Notes: a model not told the origin generated them from the sequence alone. Numbered from the stretch's first letter, positions 36,981-46,988 are shown. The stretch is DNA of 64,000 nucleotides from Mycobacteriaceae bacterium (GCA_019749805.1 JAIEPH010000074.1:1-64000); one strand, 5' to 3'. Numbers and translations are program-made.

Positions 36981-37988
36981 ATGGTCACGAAAACCGCGCC
37001 CCGGCACACTCACGCGATACCCGCGCACGAACCCCCCGCGGCGATCCGCGCGACCGGCGTCGTCGCGGTGCTCACCATCGCGCTCGCCCTCGTCGCGATC
37101 GCGTTCGCGCTGCCCGCCGCGCGCACCGCGCCGCGCGACGTGCCCATCGGCGTCGCCGGCCCGCAGGCGGCGAGCGGACAGGTCGCCGCAACCCTGGAGG
37201 AGCAGGCGCCTGGCGCCTTCGCCATCACCTACTACCCCGGCGAGGCCGCCCTTCGCGACGCGATCCGCCAGCGCGATGTCTACGGCGGCATCTCATTCGG
37301 CCCCGACGGGCAAAGCATGCTGATCGCGACTGGCGGAAGTCCGATGATCGCGCAGATGCTGACACAGATCGGCAACGGCATCGCCCAGCACGCTGGGGTG
37401 CCGATAGCCGCCGAGGACCTGGCTCCGCCGACCGCGGATGATCCGCGCGGCGTCGGGCTCGCCGCGTCCGCGCTGCCGATCACACTGGCCGGACTGCTAC
37501 CGGCGATCGCATTGATGCTCGCGCTCAAGCACGAGGTGTGGACCCGGTTCATCGCGACGGTGGTGTTCGCCGGGGTGGCAGGCGTGTCGGTGGCCGCACT
37601 TCTGAAGTACGTGCTTGGTTCGATCGACGCGAACTTCTGGGGTGTGGCCGGTGGCTTGACGCTGGGCGTGCTGGCCATGGCCTTGTTCATCCTGGGGCTT
37701 GGATCACTGTTCGGTCGGGCCGGGCTGATCGGCGGGGCGGTGGTGGCGATGCTGCTGGGCAATCCGCTATCGGGCCTCAGCAGCGCACCGGAAATGCTGC
37801 CCAGCGGCTGGGGTCAACTGGGGCAATGGCTGCCGCAGGGCGCGAACGCCACATTGCTGCGGTCGACGGCGTACTTCGACGGAGCCGGCGGAACACTGCC
37901 GGTCGTGGTGCTGATCTGCTGGTCGCTGCTCGGTCTGGCACTGATCGTCGCGGCGGCGCTTACTATCGAACGACGTGGGACTCGATGA
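36981..37988 (+). CDS. Membrane protein, ABC-2/YhgE-like permease
   Basis: A 335-residue protein with one N-terminal helix (about 25-47), an extracytoplasmic domain (50-160) and about five to six C-terminal helices. The plan (first helix, large loop with GVAGPQAASGQ and YYPGEAALRDAIRQRDVYGGI, then a helix block) resembles YhgE/Pip and ABC-2 type membrane proteins, which serve in export. No ATPase gene is adjacent. ATG 36981 follows AGAGG. Under likely control of the divergent TetR. Substrate unknown. Confidence 0.8.
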   Translation: MVTKTAPRHTHAIPAHEPPAAIRATGVVAVLTIALALVAIAFALPAARTAPRDVPIGVAGPQAASGQVAATLEEQAPGAFAITYYPGEAALRDAIRQRDVYGGISFGPDGQSMLIATGGSPMIAQMLTQIGNGIAQHAGVPIAAEDLAPPTADDPRGVGLAASALPITLAGLLPAIALMLALKHEVWTRFIATVVFAGVAGVSVAALLKYVLGSIDANFWGVAGGLTLGVLAMALFILGLGSLFGRAGLIGGAVVAMLLGNPLSGLSSAPEMLPSGWGQLGQWLPQGANATLLRSTAYFDGAGGTLPVVVLICWSLLGLALIVAAALTIERRGTR

Positions 37989-39138
37989 TCGTGACGCGCT
38001 GCGCATACTGCGCGACACCGTCGACCCCGCGTTCGGCTCCGACGAACTGATCCGTCGCTTCTACACCCGCTGGTTCGCCATCGACATGTCGGTCCGCGAC
38101 CTGTTCCCCCCCGACATGACGGCTCAGCGAAAAGCCTTTGCCAAGGCGTTGACCTGGCTGCTCGGTGAACTTGTCGACCAGCGGGCCCAGGAGCCGGTGG
38201 CGTTCCTGGCGCAGCTGGGCCGCGACCATCGCAAATATGGTGTGACACAACGGCATTACGACAGCCTGCAGGACGCGCTGGTGACGACGCTGCGCACCCA
38301 GTTGATCGCACAGTGGGACGACAGGCTCGCCGAGGCCACCCACGACGCGGTCGCACTGCTCGTAGGGGTGATGCGAGGGGCCGCGGACGCGGAGAAGCGC
38401 CCGCCCTTTTGCGACGGCACGGTGATCGAGCTGATCCGCGCCACCCGGGATGTCTCGGTGATCCGCTTGCAACTGGACCGTCCGCTCTATTACCACCCCG
38501 GCCAGTACGTCACCGTCCAGGTCCCGCAGTGGCCGCGGCGGTGGCGTTACCTGAGTCCGTCCATTCCAGCCGACCGCGGCGGGGGCATCGAGTTCCACGT
38601 CCGTTCGGTGCCCGGCGGCATGGTGAGCCCGGCGATCGTCGCCGAGACGAGACCGGGCGACCGGTGGCGGGTGTCGAACCCGCACGGCGGGATGCACATC
38701 GACCGCGACGGCGGTGACGTGTTGATGGTCGCGGGCGGCACCGGCCTCGCACCGCTGCGGACGCTGATCATGGATCTCACCCGCAAGGCCGTCAACCCGC
38801 GTGTGCATCTGTTCTTCGGCGCCCGCTATCCGTGCGAGCTCTACGATTTGCAGACATTGTGGCAGGTCGCCTCGCACAACCCGTGGTTGTCCGTGACGCC
38901 GGTGTCGGAGTACAACACAGATCCGCCGTGGGCGGCCGACTTCCCCGACGTGCAGCCGCCGCGCGGCCTGCACGTCCGCCAGACCGGTACGCTGCCGGCG
39001 GTCGTCACGCGGTACGGCAGTTGGAGCGACCGGCAGATCCTGATCTGCGGAAGCCCGGAGATGGTCGAGGCCACCAAGGCCGCATTACTCGCCAAAGGCG
39101 CTCCGGCCGAACGGATCCAGCACGATCCGCTCGCGTGA
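37975..39138 (+). CDS. Flavohaemoglobin-like protein, type II (Rv0385-like)
   Basis: A 387-residue protein with an N-terminal globin domain (about 1-135; proximal histidine probably in GRDHRKYGV, B-helix Tyr in RRFYTRWF) and a C-terminal FAD/NAD(P)H reductase (RYLSPS flavin site, GGTGLAPLRTL and CGSPEMVEAT nucleotide sites). It resembles M. tuberculosis Rv0385, an atypical flavohaemoglobin reported to handle D-lactate rather than nitric oxide. The GTG 37975 start overlaps the previous gene by 14 bp, suggesting cotranscription with the permease-like gene. Confidence 0.9.
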   Translation: MGLDDRDALRILRDTVDPAFGSDELIRRFYTRWFAIDMSVRDLFPPDMTAQRKAFAKALTWLLGELVDQRAQEPVAFLAQLGRDHRKYGVTQRHYDSLQDALVTTLRTQLIAQWDDRLAEATHDAVALLVGVMRGAADAEKRPPFCDGTVIELIRATRDVSVIRLQLDRPLYYHPGQYVTVQVPQWPRRWRYLSPSIPADRGGGIEFHVRSVPGGMVSPAIVAETRPGDRWRVSNPHGGMHIDRDGGDVLMVAGGTGLAPLRTLIMDLTRKAVNPRVHLFFGARYPCELYDLQTLWQVASHNPWLSVTPVSEYNTDPPWAADFPDVQPPRGLHVRQTGTLPAVVTRYGSWSDRQILICGSPEMVEATKAALLAKGAPAERIQHDPLA

Positions 39139-39222
39139 GCCCTAAACTATGCTCCAACTTTCGCAGTGACTTCACAATCGTCGTGACTGATCAGACAGGG
39201 CATGCGTGGGAGGATCTCCTGC

Positions 39223-40125
39223 ATGCCCGACTTCGAGCCCGTCACGCTTCGCGATCCGTCCTCATCGCTGACGGCAACCTTCGTGCCGACCGCAGGCATG
39301 ATCGGGGCCTCACTCGCCGACGGCGATGACGAGTTCCTCGGCCAGCGCCGCGGGCTGGCAGCCTATGTGACCGCGGGTAAGACGATGGGCATACCGATTC
39401 TCTACCCGTGGGCAAACCGGTTGAGCGCCAGCGACTATGAGAGCAACGGGACCGTTGTCAACCTCATTCCCGGTCAGGGTGGCGTGCGCGCCGACGAACA
39501 CGGTCTGCCCATCCACGGCGTACTCGCCGCCTACTCGGGCTGGCAGGTCACCGCGCATTCCGAGAACACGCTGACCGCAACCGTCGATTTCGGGGCGACG
39601 CCGGAGTTGCTCGCGGCGTTCCCCTTCCCCCACGTACTCACGCAACACGTCGCGCTGGCCGGCCGCAGGCTCACGATCGAGACCACCGTGACGCCGACGG
39701 CGTCGACCTCCGTACCACTGTGCTTCGGATACCACCCGTACTTCACGATTCCCGGTGTGCCGCGCGACGAATGGCAGCTCACGACACCGGTGATGCGGCA
39801 TCTGCCGGTGGATGGGCGCGGTATCCCGACTGGAGAGCACGACGATTGGGCAGGCGGCACCCAGTCCTTGCAGTCCGTGACATACGACGACGGCTTCGAC
39901 CAGGTACCCGAGGGGGCGGTGTTCTCACTGGCCGGTGGCGACCGTCGTGTCGACGTCGTGTTCGAGACCGGTTACCCGGCGGCACAATTGTTCGCGCCCG
40001 GTACGGACAGCCTCATCGCCATCGAGCCGATGGCCGCACCGACCGACGCACTGCGCCGCGGCGACTATCGCAGCGCGATGCCTGGAAAGCCCTCCACGGC
40101 ACGCTTTTCGATCACGGTGACCTAG
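39223..40125 (+). CDS. Aldose 1-epimerase family protein
   Basis: A 300-residue GalM-like beta-sandwich protein. The substrate and catalytic histidines are in GLPIHGVLA and CFGYHPYF, and the general base Glu is in FAPGTDSLIAIEPM, as in sugar mutarotases. It interconverts alpha and beta anomers of aldoses or modified hexoses. ATG 39223 follows GGGAGGAT. The stop interlocks with the hspR stop (CTAG, 40122-40125). The exact sugar is unknown. Confidence 0.87.
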   Translation: MPDFEPVTLRDPSSSLTATFVPTAGMIGASLADGDDEFLGQRRGLAAYVTAGKTMGIPILYPWANRLSASDYESNGTVVNLIPGQGGVRADEHGLPIHGVLAAYSGWQVTAHSENTLTATVDFGATPELLAAFPFPHVLTQHVALAGRRLTIETTVTPTASTSVPLCFGYHPYFTIPGVPRDEWQLTTPVMRHLPVDGRGIPTGEHDDWAGGTQSLQSVTYDDGFDQVPEGAVFSLAGGDRRVDVVFETGYPAAQLFAPGTDSLIAIEPMAAPTDALRRGDYRSAMPGKPSTARFSITVT

Positions 40126-40490
40126 CGCTTGTTTCGCGGCTGCCAGACCACCAGGGCCGTGCTCTTGGACCTGGGTTGTGAACGCAGTTGCTCGATCTCG
40201 CGCGCCATCTCCTGCAGGCGGCTCTGCAGCGCCTCGACCTGATTGGTCAACTCGATGATCCGCTTGATACCCGCGAGGTTCACGCCCTCGTCCTGCGACA
40301 GTCGCTGCACCTCGCGGAGCAGATCGACGTCGTGCTGCGAGTAGCGCCTACCACCACCGGACGTCCGCTGCGGGCTGACCAGCCCGAGCCGGTCGTACGT
40401 GCGCAGGGTCTGCGCATGCATACCGGCCAACTCCGCGGCGACCGAAATCAGAAAGGTCCGCGCTTCGTCATTGGCTCGCTTGGGCATCAT
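40122..40490 (-). CDS. hspR: Heat-shock repressor HspR
   Basis: A 122-residue MerR-type regulator. The winged HTH is at about residues 14-60 (LAGMHAQTLRTYDRLGLVSP, then GRRYSQHDVDLL), followed by a coiled coil (about 75-103) and a hydrophobic C-terminal tail (STALVVWQPRNKR) that in this family contacts DnaK. It binds HAIR elements and represses dnaK and clpB until DnaK is titrated by unfolded proteins. ATG 40490 overlaps the dnaJ1 stop as ATGA; last gene of the dnaK operon. Confidence 0.97.
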   Translation of the reverse strand: MMPKRANDEARTFLISVAAELAGMHAQTLRTYDRLGLVSPQRTSGGGRRYSQHDVDLLREVQRLSQDEGVNLAGIKRIIELTNQVEALQSRLQEMAREIEQLRSQPRSKSTALVVWQPRNKR

Positions 40491-41668
40491 GCACCGGCCC
40501 AGTTCGCTCTCGGGTCGAAACCACTGGCCCGTTCGGCTTTCGCGTAGGCCTCCAACGCTTCGGCGGCCTCACCGTCGACGTCCGGCGGCACCGCCACCTT
40601 CACGGTGACGAGCAGATCGCCATGTCCGCCGGAACGTTTCGGCACGCCTCGACCACGGACCCGCAGGATCCGGCCGTCGGAGGTACCCTTCGGCACCCTC
40701 ACACCGACCTTGCCTTCCAGCGTAGGCACCGAAAGCGTTGTTCCGAGTGCTAATTCGTGGAAGCTGACCGGCACGCTCACCGTGAGGTCGTCGCCGTTGC
40801 GGCCGAAGACCTTGTCCGGCTTGACGTGTACGGTCACATACAGGTCGCCTGACGGTGCGCCACGCAGCCCGGCTTCACCCTGGCCTGCCAGCCTGATGCG
40901 CTGGCCGTCCTCGACACCCGGCGGGATCCGCACGTTGATCGTGCGTGTCCTCGTGGTCACGCCGGTGCCCTTACATTCGTCGCACGGGTGCTCGATGATC
41001 GAACCGCTGCCCCGGCATTCAGTGCACGGCTCGGAGAACCCGAATGCGCCCTGATTGCGGTTGATGACACCGGATCCATTGCAGTTGGGGCACACCTTCG
41101 GGCTGGTGCCCGGCCGTGCGCCACTGCCGTGACAGTTCGTGCACGGAGCGGGGCTGGTGAGCCGCAACGGCATCATCACGCCCTTGGTGGCCTCCAGAAA
41201 CGACAACTCGGTCTCGGTCTCGAGGTCGTTGCCGCGCCGTGGCCGACTTGCCCTCGGCTGTTGCGCCCCACGCCCGAACAGTCCGCCGAACAGATCGCCG
41301 ATGTTGGCTCCGCCGGTCTGGCCGGCCGCATCGAACAGATCGTTCAGATTGAACTCGCCGCCGTCGGAACTGAAACCGCCGAAATTTCCGCCGCCTCCGC
41401 CGCCGAAACGACCACGACCGAACCCGCCGTTCGCGAAAAGTCTTCGCGTTTCGTCGTATTCCTTGCGCTTGGCCGGATCCGAGAGCACTTCCTTGGCTTC
41501 CGACACGGCTTTGTACCGGTCTTCGGCCGTCTGGTTGCCGGGGTTGCGGTCGGGGTGGTTCTCCGCGAGCAGCTTTCGGGCCGCCCGCTTGATCTCCTGT
41601 TCGCTGGCATCGGAGGCGACGCCGAGCTCCTTGTAGAAGTCCTTTTCGACCCATTCACGCTGGGCCAT
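40487..41668 (-). CDS. dnaJ1: Co-chaperone DnaJ1
   Basis: A 393-residue class A J-protein: J-domain with HPD (in AENHPDRNPG), a Gly/Phe-rich linker (FGRGRFGGGGGGNFGGF), four CxxCxGxG zinc repeats (CTNCHGSG, CPNCNGSG, CTECRGSG, CDECKGTG) and the C-terminal peptide-binding domain. It stimulates the DnaK ATPase and delivers substrates. ATG 41668 is preceded by a strong AAAGGAGGTGA ribosome site. 23 bp after grpE. Confidence 0.97.
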   Translation of the reverse strand: MAQREWVEKDFYKELGVASDASEQEIKRAARKLLAENHPDRNPGNQTAEDRYKAVSEAKEVLSDPAKRKEYDETRRLFANGGFGRGRFGGGGGGNFGGFSSDGGEFNLNDLFDAAGQTGGANIGDLFGGLFGRGAQQPRASRPRRGNDLETETELSFLEATKGVMMPLRLTSPAPCTNCHGSGARPGTSPKVCPNCNGSGVINRNQGAFGFSEPCTECRGSGSIIEHPCDECKGTGVTTRTRTINVRIPPGVEDGQRIRLAGQGEAGLRGAPSGDLYVTVHVKPDKVFGRNGDDLTVSVPVSFHELALGTTLSVPTLEGKVGVRVPKGTSDGRILRVRGRGVPKRSGGHGDLLVTVKVAVPPDVDGEAAEALEAYAKAERASGFDPRANWAGA

Positions 41669-41691
41669 ACCGCGTCACCTCCTTTCGGTGT

Positions 41692-42306
41692 CTAGTCGTC
41701 GTCTGATTGTGCGGCCTCTGGCGAGGCGGGGTCGGTGTTATCGGCGTCGGGCACGGTGTCGACCACGCCGACCAGGGCGTGCCGCACCACAAGATCGCCG
41801 ACCTTGTATCCACGACGCATGACGGTCCCCACCACGGGGTGGGTGCCGTCGCCCTCATGCTGCACGGCCTCGTGCAGGGCGGGATCGAAATCGTCGCCTT
41901 CGTCACCGAACCCCGAAAGGCCAAGTCCCTCAAGTGCGGTCGCGAGCTTGTCGGCGACCGACTTCAGCGGACCGGACTCCAGGTCTCCGTGGCTGCGCGC
42001 CCGGTCGAGGTCGTCGAGCACCGGCAGCAGCTGGGTGATCACTGACGCCTTGGCACGGTCTGCCGTGAGCTGCTGGTCGCGGAGGGCGCGCTTGCGATAG
42101 TTGGCGAAGTCGGCTTGCACCCGTTGCAGATCACTGAGCAGCTCGGCGGCTTTTCCGGCCTCCTCAGGGCTCTCGCCCGCGAACTCCCCCGGCGCCGGCC
42201 CACTGGGGGCCGGGCCGGAGGAATGTTCACGGATTTCGCCGGTGTCAGGATCGATGCGCCGCTTGTCGGTGACAGTCACCGGCTCGTGCGAATCGTTCTG
42301 GCTCAC
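41692..42306 (-). CDS. grpE: Nucleotide exchange factor GrpE
   Basis: A 204-residue protein with a disordered acidic N-terminus, a long coiled-coil segment (about 60-110: [20 protein letters not shown]) and the beta-rich C-terminal head ([20 protein letters not shown]). It speeds ADP release from DnaK. GTG 42306 overlaps the dnaK stop as GTGA. Confidence 0.97.
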   Translation of the reverse strand: MSQNDSHEPVTVTDKRRIDPDTGEIREHSSGPAPSGPAPGEFAGESPEEAGKAAELLSDLQRVQADFANYRKRALRDQQLTADRAKASVITQLLPVLDDLDRARSHGDLESGPLKSVADKLATALEGLGLSGFGDEGDDFDPALHEAVQHEGDGTHPVVGTVMRRGYKVGDLVVRHALVGVVDTVPDADNTDPASPEAAQSDDD

Positions 42307-44168
42307 TTGCGCTCCTGGTCATCCTCATCGACTACCTCGGCGTCCACGACGTTGTCGTCGGCCGAGCCGGCCGCCGACTCGGCGCCGCCCGCACCCGCGG
42401 ACTGCTCTGCCTGGGTGGCCTCGTAGAGCGCCTGACCCAGACCCTGGGCCTCGACGCCGAGCTTCTCCATCGCCGTCTTGATGGCTGCGATGTCGCTGCC
42501 CTCGAGCGTCGACTTGGCCTCGGCGACCGCGGAATCGACCTTGTCCAGCGTCTCCGCGGGAATCTTCGATCCGCCTTCGGCTTCGCGCTGTTCCTTGACG
42601 ATCTTCTCGGTCTGGTAGACCAGCGACTCCGCCTGGTTGCGGACGTCGGCCTCCTCGCGACGCTTGCGGTCCTCCTCGGCATGCGCCTCGGCGTCCTTGA
42701 TCATCTGGTCGATCTCATCCTTGGAAAGGCCGGAGCCCTCCTGGATTCGGATCGTGTTTTCCTTGCCGGTGCCCTTGTCCTTGGCGGTCACGTGCACGAT
42801 GCCGTTGGCGTCGATGTCGAACGTGACCTCGATCTGGGGCACACCGCGCGGGGCCGGCGGGATGCCGGTCAGCTCGAAGCTGCCGAGCAGCTTGTTGTGC
42901 GCGGCGATTTCGCGCTCACCCTGGAAGACCTGGATCTGCACCGACGGCTGATTGTCGTCGGCCGTGGTGAAGGTCTCCGACCGTTTGGTCGGGATGGTGG
43001 TGTTGCGCTCGATCAGCTTGGTCATCACGCCACCCTTGGTTTCGATACCGAGGGACAGCGGCGTGACGTCAAGCAGCAGAACGTCTTTCACCTCACCCTT
43101 GAGCACGCCGGCCTGCAGCGCGGCGCCAACGGCGACAACCTCGTCCGGGTTGACACCCTTGTTGGGCTCCTTGCCGCCGGTCATTTCCTTGACCAGCTCG
43201 GACACCGCGGGCATACGGGTGGAGCCGCCGACCATAACCACGTGGTCGATGTCGGCCACCGAGATGCCGGCGTCGGCGATCACCGACTGGAAGGGTTTGC
43301 GGGTGCGATCCAGCAGATCCTGCGTGATCCGCTGGAATTCGGCGCGGGTCAGCTGCTCGTCGAGGAACAGCGGGTTCTTCTCCGCGTCGACGGTGATGTA
43401 GGGCAGGTTGATCGACGTGCCCTGCGAACTCGAGAGCTCGATCTTGGCCTTCTCGGCCGCCTCACGCAGCCGCTGCATCGCCATCTTGTCCTTGGTCAGG
43501 TCGATGCCCGAGGTGCCCTTGAACTTGTCGACGAGCCATTCGACGATGCGGTCGTCCCAGTCGTCGCCGCCCAGGTGGTTGTCACCGGAGGTGGCGCGGA
43601 CCTCGACCACACCCTCACCGATCTCCAGCAGCGACACGTCGAACGTGCCGCCACCGAGGTCGAAGACCAGGATGGTCTGTTCCTTCTCGCCCTTGTCCAG
43701 CCCGTAGGCCAGCGCCGCGGCGGTCGGCTCGTTGACGATGCGCAGCACGTTGAGACCCGCGATCTGGCCGGATTCCTTGGTGGCCTGGCGCTGGGCGTCG
43801 TTGAAGTACGCGGGCACGGTGATCACCGCATCGGTGATGTCCTCGCCCAGGTAAGCCTCGGCGTCGCGCTTGAGCTTCATCAGCACCCGAGCGCTGATCT
43901 CCTGGGGCGTGTACTTTTTGCCGTCGATTTCCACGTTCCAGTCGGTGCCCATTTCACGCTTGACCGAACGGATGGTCCGGTCGACGTTGGTCACCGCCTG
44001 GTTCTTGGCGGGCTGACCGACCAGCACCTCGCCGTTACGCGCGAACGCGACGACGGACGGCGTGGTGCGGGAACCCTCGGAGTTGGCGACGACGACGGGG
44101 TCGCCACCCTCCAATACCGCGACGACCGAGTTCGTGGTCCCGAGGTCGATTCCGACCGCACGAGCCAT
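42303..44168 (-). CDS. dnaK: Chaperone DnaK (Hsp70)
   Basis: A 621-residue Hsp70: ATPase domain with [32 protein letters not shown] and the [10 protein letters not shown] adenosine loop; linker [16 protein letters not shown]; substrate-binding domain and an acidic C-terminal lid ending DDQERK. ATG 44168 follows GGAGG. First gene of dnaK-grpE-dnaJ1-hspR. The upstream region carries two HAIR operators, so the operon is autoregulated by its last gene. Confidence 0.99.
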   Translation of the reverse strand: MARAVGIDLGTTNSVVAVLEGGDPVVVANSEGSRTTPSVVAFARNGEVLVGQPAKNQAVTNVDRTIRSVKREMGTDWNVEIDGKKYTPQEISARVLMKLKRDAEAYLGEDITDAVITVPAYFNDAQRQATKESGQIAGLNVLRIVNEPTAAALAYGLDKGEKEQTILVFDLGGGTFDVSLLEIGEGVVEVRATSGDNHLGGDDWDDRIVEWLVDKFKGTSGIDLTKDKMAMQRLREAAEKAKIELSSSQGTSINLPYITVDAEKNPLFLDEQLTRAEFQRITQDLLDRTRKPFQSVIADAGISVADIDHVVMVGGSTRMPAVSELVKEMTGGKEPNKGVNPDEVVAVGAALQAGVLKGEVKDVLLLDVTPLSLGIETKGGVMTKLIERNTTIPTKRSETFTTADDNQPSVQIQVFQGEREIAAHNKLLGSFELTGIPPAPRGVPQIEVTFDIDANGIVHVTAKDKGTGKENTIRIQEGSGLSKDEIDQMIKDAEAHAEEDRKRREEADVRNQAESLVYQTEKIVKEQREAEGGSKIPAETLDKVDSAVAEAKSTLEGSDIAAIKTAMEKLGVEAQGLGQALYEATQAEQSAGAGGAESAAGSADDNVVDAEVVDEDDQERK

Positions 44169-44213
44169 GGTTGTTCCTCCTGAATTAGTCCAACTTTGGG
44201 TCACGAGTGCGTG

Positions 44214-44246
44214 GCACTCATTCGGGCTGAGTGCACCGCACTCAAG
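44214..44246 (-). promoter_or_regulatory. HAIR element 1 with an extra flanking half-site, dnaK promoter
   Basis: GCTGAGT (44226-44232) and ACTCAAG (44240-44246) with a 7-bp spacer form a HAIR element; the right arm is perfect and the left arm matches 5 of 7. A third half-site, GCACTCA (44214-44220), sits another 7 bp away and forms a perfect inverted repeat with TGAGTGC (44228-44234). The result is ACTCA/TGAGT/ACTCA half-sites at a 12-bp period. Confidence 0.75.
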
Positions 44247-44280
44247 ACTGCTCCGGCCAACCATATCCTGTCAACCCAGA

Positions 44281-44301
44281 CTTGAGTCAAGCACGCTCAA
44301 C
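44281..44301 (-). promoter_or_regulatory. HAIR element 2, dnaK promoter
   Basis: TTGAGT (44282-44287) and GCTCAA (44295-44300) with a 7-bp spacer match HAIR. Its centre is 55 bp from that of element 1. It also lies about 35 bp upstream of the divergent metal ATPase frame, so HspR binding could affect both genes. Confidence 0.8.
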
Positions 44302-44333
44302 TGTCGAAGTGGTCAACGGCAGGCAGTTCGAGT

Positions 44334-46793
44334 TTGTTCCCCCGACGGCTGATAGGGCCTTTTGCCCTGTCCGTCGAGGACTTTCACCGAGCGGAAAGTG
44401 GCCCAAGCCGCTACCCCGTCGACGACGACGCGAGGACAGTTCCCGGTGTGGGGCAGACACGTGTGGTTGAGGCGCGCTGGCGATCGCTGCGCGAGCCCGT
44501 CCTGGTGGTGCTGACCGTCTGCGCTTTGGCCGTCGGCGGCATCCTCTGGCTGATCGGTCTGCGTGAGGCGGCCGACGTCTGCTGGATCGCCGGGACGGCG
44601 GTCGCACTGGTACCTGCTGTGTGGTGGGTGATCTCGACGTTGCGTCAGGGACGCCTCGGCGTCGACGTCATCGCGGTGCTGGCGCTGGTCGGCACTCTGC
44701 TCGTCGGCGAGTATCTGGCCGGCTCCCTGATCGCGGTGATGCTCGCCGGTGGGCGCGCTCTCGAAGCCGCCGCGGAGCGTCGGGCCACTCATGACCTGCG
44801 CGCTTTGCTCGAGCATGCGCCGCGATTCGCTCGCCGACGGGTCGGCACGGAGGTCCGGGTCGTCCCGATCGCCGACGTCGTGGTCGGCGACCTGTTGATC
44901 GTCGGCCCGGGCGAGACCGTGCCGGTCGACGGACGCGTCGCCGACGCGTTGGCCGTGTTGGACGAATCCGTGCTGACCGGTGAGTCCGAGCAGGTGGAGC
45001 GGCGGGCCGGGGAGCCGGTCCGCAGCGGCGTGGTGAACGCCGGCGGCCCATTCGAGCTTCGTGCCACCGCCATCGCCAAGGACAGTACCTACGCCGGCAT
45101 CGTGCGGCTGGCGGAAGCCGCCGGTGCGGAGACTGCGCCGATCGTCCGGCTGGCCGACCGCTATGCGGCCTGGTTCCTGCCGCTGACGCTCGTCATCGCC
45201 GGTGGGGCCTGGCTCGCGACCGGATCAGCGGTGCGAGCGGTCGCCGTCTTGGTGGTCGCCACCCCCTGCCCGCTGCTACTCGCGGCACCGGTGGCGATCG
45301 TGTCCGGCCTGTCGCGTGCGTCACGCCACGGTGTGGTGATCCGCAGCGGCGGCGCGCTGGAGTCTCTGGGAAGTGCGACGACCTTGGTGATGGACAAGAC
45401 CGGGACGCTGACGATGGGCCGCCCGATGGTTGTGGGTGTGCTCACCGCGCCGGGCCGAGACGCCGCAGAGATCCTTCAGCGGGCGGCGTCGGTGGACCAG
45501 ATGTCGCCGCACGTGCTCGCCGAGGCGATCGTCACCGAAGCGCTGGCCCGTGGACTGCAACCGTCGCTGCCCACTGAAGTCGGCGAGCAGGCCGGCCGCG
45601 GTGTCACCGGCACCGTCGACGGTCACCACATTGAAGTCGGGAAGCTGTCCGGCCAAACCGGAGACGCAGCTTGGGCACGGGCCGCGGTGAACCGGGCGAG
45701 CCTGGATTCGGCGGCGATCGCGTGGGTGTGCGTCGATGGCGAACTGGCAGGCGCCGTCTTGTTACGAGACCCGTTGCGTCGGAACGCCCCTCGCACGGTA
45801 CGGCGGCTGCGAGCGGCTGGCCTGAACCGCTTGGTGATGCTGACCGGTGACCGCGCCGAACCCGCCCGTGAAGTCGCCACTGTGCTGGGACTCGACGAGG
45901 TCTACGCCCAGCAGACCCCGGCCGACAAGGTGGCCGCGGTCCGAGAGGAGAAACAGCGGGCCGGCACCGTGATGGTGGGCGACGGCGTCAACGACGCGCC
46001 CGCGCTCGCGGCGGCCACGGTGGGCGTCGCGATGGGGGCGCGCGGCGCGACCGCGTCCTCGGAAGCCGCCGACATCGTGTTGACGACGGATCGCCTGGAC
46101 CGCCTCGCCGATGCGATGGACATTGCCAGGTGGTCACGGCGAATCGCCGTGCAGAGTGCGGTGGTCGGCATGGCACTGTCGTTGGCGGCCATGGTGATTG
46201 CCGCCCTGGGCTGGTTGCCTCCGGCCGTCGGCGCGCTGCTGCAGGAGGGCATCGATGTGGCCGTCATCCTCAACGCGCTTCGCGCCCTGCGCGGCAACCC
46301 CGACGTCGAGGTGGATCTACCCGCTGAAACAGAGAACATGTTGCGGCGCTTCGCAACCGAGCACGACGAACTGCGCGACACCGTCGATCTCCTTCGCGAC
46401 GCGGCCGACCGATTGGTCACCGGCGCCGACCGGGGCGCACTGGAATCGGTGATCCGCGCGAACACCTTTCTCGAGGAGCGGATCCTGCCGCACGAGCAGG
46501 CCGAGGAGTCCGGCCTGTACCCGGCGCTGGCCCGTCCGCTCGGAAGCGGTGAAGCGACGGCCACCATGAGCAGGACGCACGCCGAAATCCGCCGCTTGTC
46601 CGACCGCATCGCGGCCCACGTCGAACTCGCCCGGGCCAGCAACGGCATCCAACCCGACCAAGTCGATGACCTACTCGCGTGTCTGTACGGGCTGCACGCG
46701 GTGCTGCGACTGCACTTCCTGCAAGAGGAGGAGAACTACTTCACCCTCGCCGACGACGCCGCGGCGACCGGCCTTGACACCGATGATGGCTGA
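44334..46793 (+). CDS. P1B-type (P1B-5-like) metal ATPase with C-terminal haemerythrin domain
   Basis: An 819-residue fusion. Residues about 60-640 form a P1B ATPase: TPCPLLLAAP membrane motif, phosphorylation site DKTGTLT, GDGVNDAPAL hinge and a TGES actuator loop; no N-terminal metal-binding domain. The TPCP motif plus a C-terminal haemerythrin defines the P1B-5 group (S. meliloti Nia exports Ni/Fe). Residues about 665-815 are the haemerythrin-like domain, with iron-ligand candidates EHDE, LPHEQAEE, RTHAEI, AAHVEL, LHAVLRLHFLQEEE. TTG 44334 is the outermost start; GTG 44448 or 44463 are likelier. Divergent from dnaK. Confidence 0.9.
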   Translation: MFPRRLIGPFALSVEDFHRAESGPSRYPVDDDARTVPGVGQTRVVEARWRSLREPVLVVLTVCALAVGGILWLIGLREAADVCWIAGTAVALVPAVWWVISTLRQGRLGVDVIAVLALVGTLLVGEYLAGSLIAVMLAGGRALEAAAERRATHDLRALLEHAPRFARRRVGTEVRVVPIADVVVGDLLIVGPGETVPVDGRVADALAVLDESVLTGESEQVERRAGEPVRSGVVNAGGPFELRATAIAKDSTYAGIVRLAEAAGAETAPIVRLADRYAAWFLPLTLVIAGGAWLATGSAVRAVAVLVVATPCPLLLAAPVAIVSGLSRASRHGVVIRSGGALESLGSATTLVMDKTGTLTMGRPMVVGVLTAPGRDAAEILQRAASVDQMSPHVLAEAIVTEALARGLQPSLPTEVGEQAGRGVTGTVDGHHIEVGKLSGQTGDAAWARAAVNRASLDSAAIAWVCVDGELAGAVLLRDPLRRNAPRTVRRLRAAGLNRLVMLTGDRAEPAREVATVLGLDEVYAQQTPADKVAAVREEKQRAGTVMVGDGVNDAPALAAATVGVAMGARGATASSEAADIVLTTDRLDRLADAMDIARWSRRIAVQSAVVGMALSLAAMVIAALGWLPPAVGALLQEGIDVAVILNALRALRGNPDVEVDLPAETENMLRRFATEHDELRDTVDLLRDAADRLVTGADRGALESVIRANTFLEERILPHEQAEESGLYPALARPLGSGEATATMSRTHAEIRRLSDRIAAHVELARASNGIQPDQVDDLLACLYGLHAVLRLHFLQEEENYFTLADDAAATGLDTDDG

Positions 46794-46977
46794 CGAATGC
46801 ACACCCCAGGGTCCTTCACCGCGCGCCCGCGAACCCCGGGGAGAGGGCCAACCGGAGGGGTAGTGCGTTCCGGGTGCAGGTTCAGGGCATCCTGCGCGGC
46901 AGCCTCGCTACCAGCGACCCGGAGTAGCGGACCGTCGAATCCTCACGCCGGGCTGTAGTCAAACCTGGGTGTCGTCC

Positions 46978-46988
46978 TAGGGTTAGGC
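46978..46988 (+). promoter_or_regulatory. Leaderless -10 promoter element for the TIGR03085-like gene
   Basis: TAGGGT at 46978-46983 is 5 nt before ATG 46989. The 195-bp gap from the metal ATPase stop to this gene holds GC-rich sequence with nothing else I recognise. Confidence 0.35.

Noticed and set aside
42681-44183. 500-residue plus-strand frame antisense to dnaK
   Set aside because: Long antisense frames over dnaK are a well-known artefact of its codon bias; composition is Val/Gly/His-rich with no motif.
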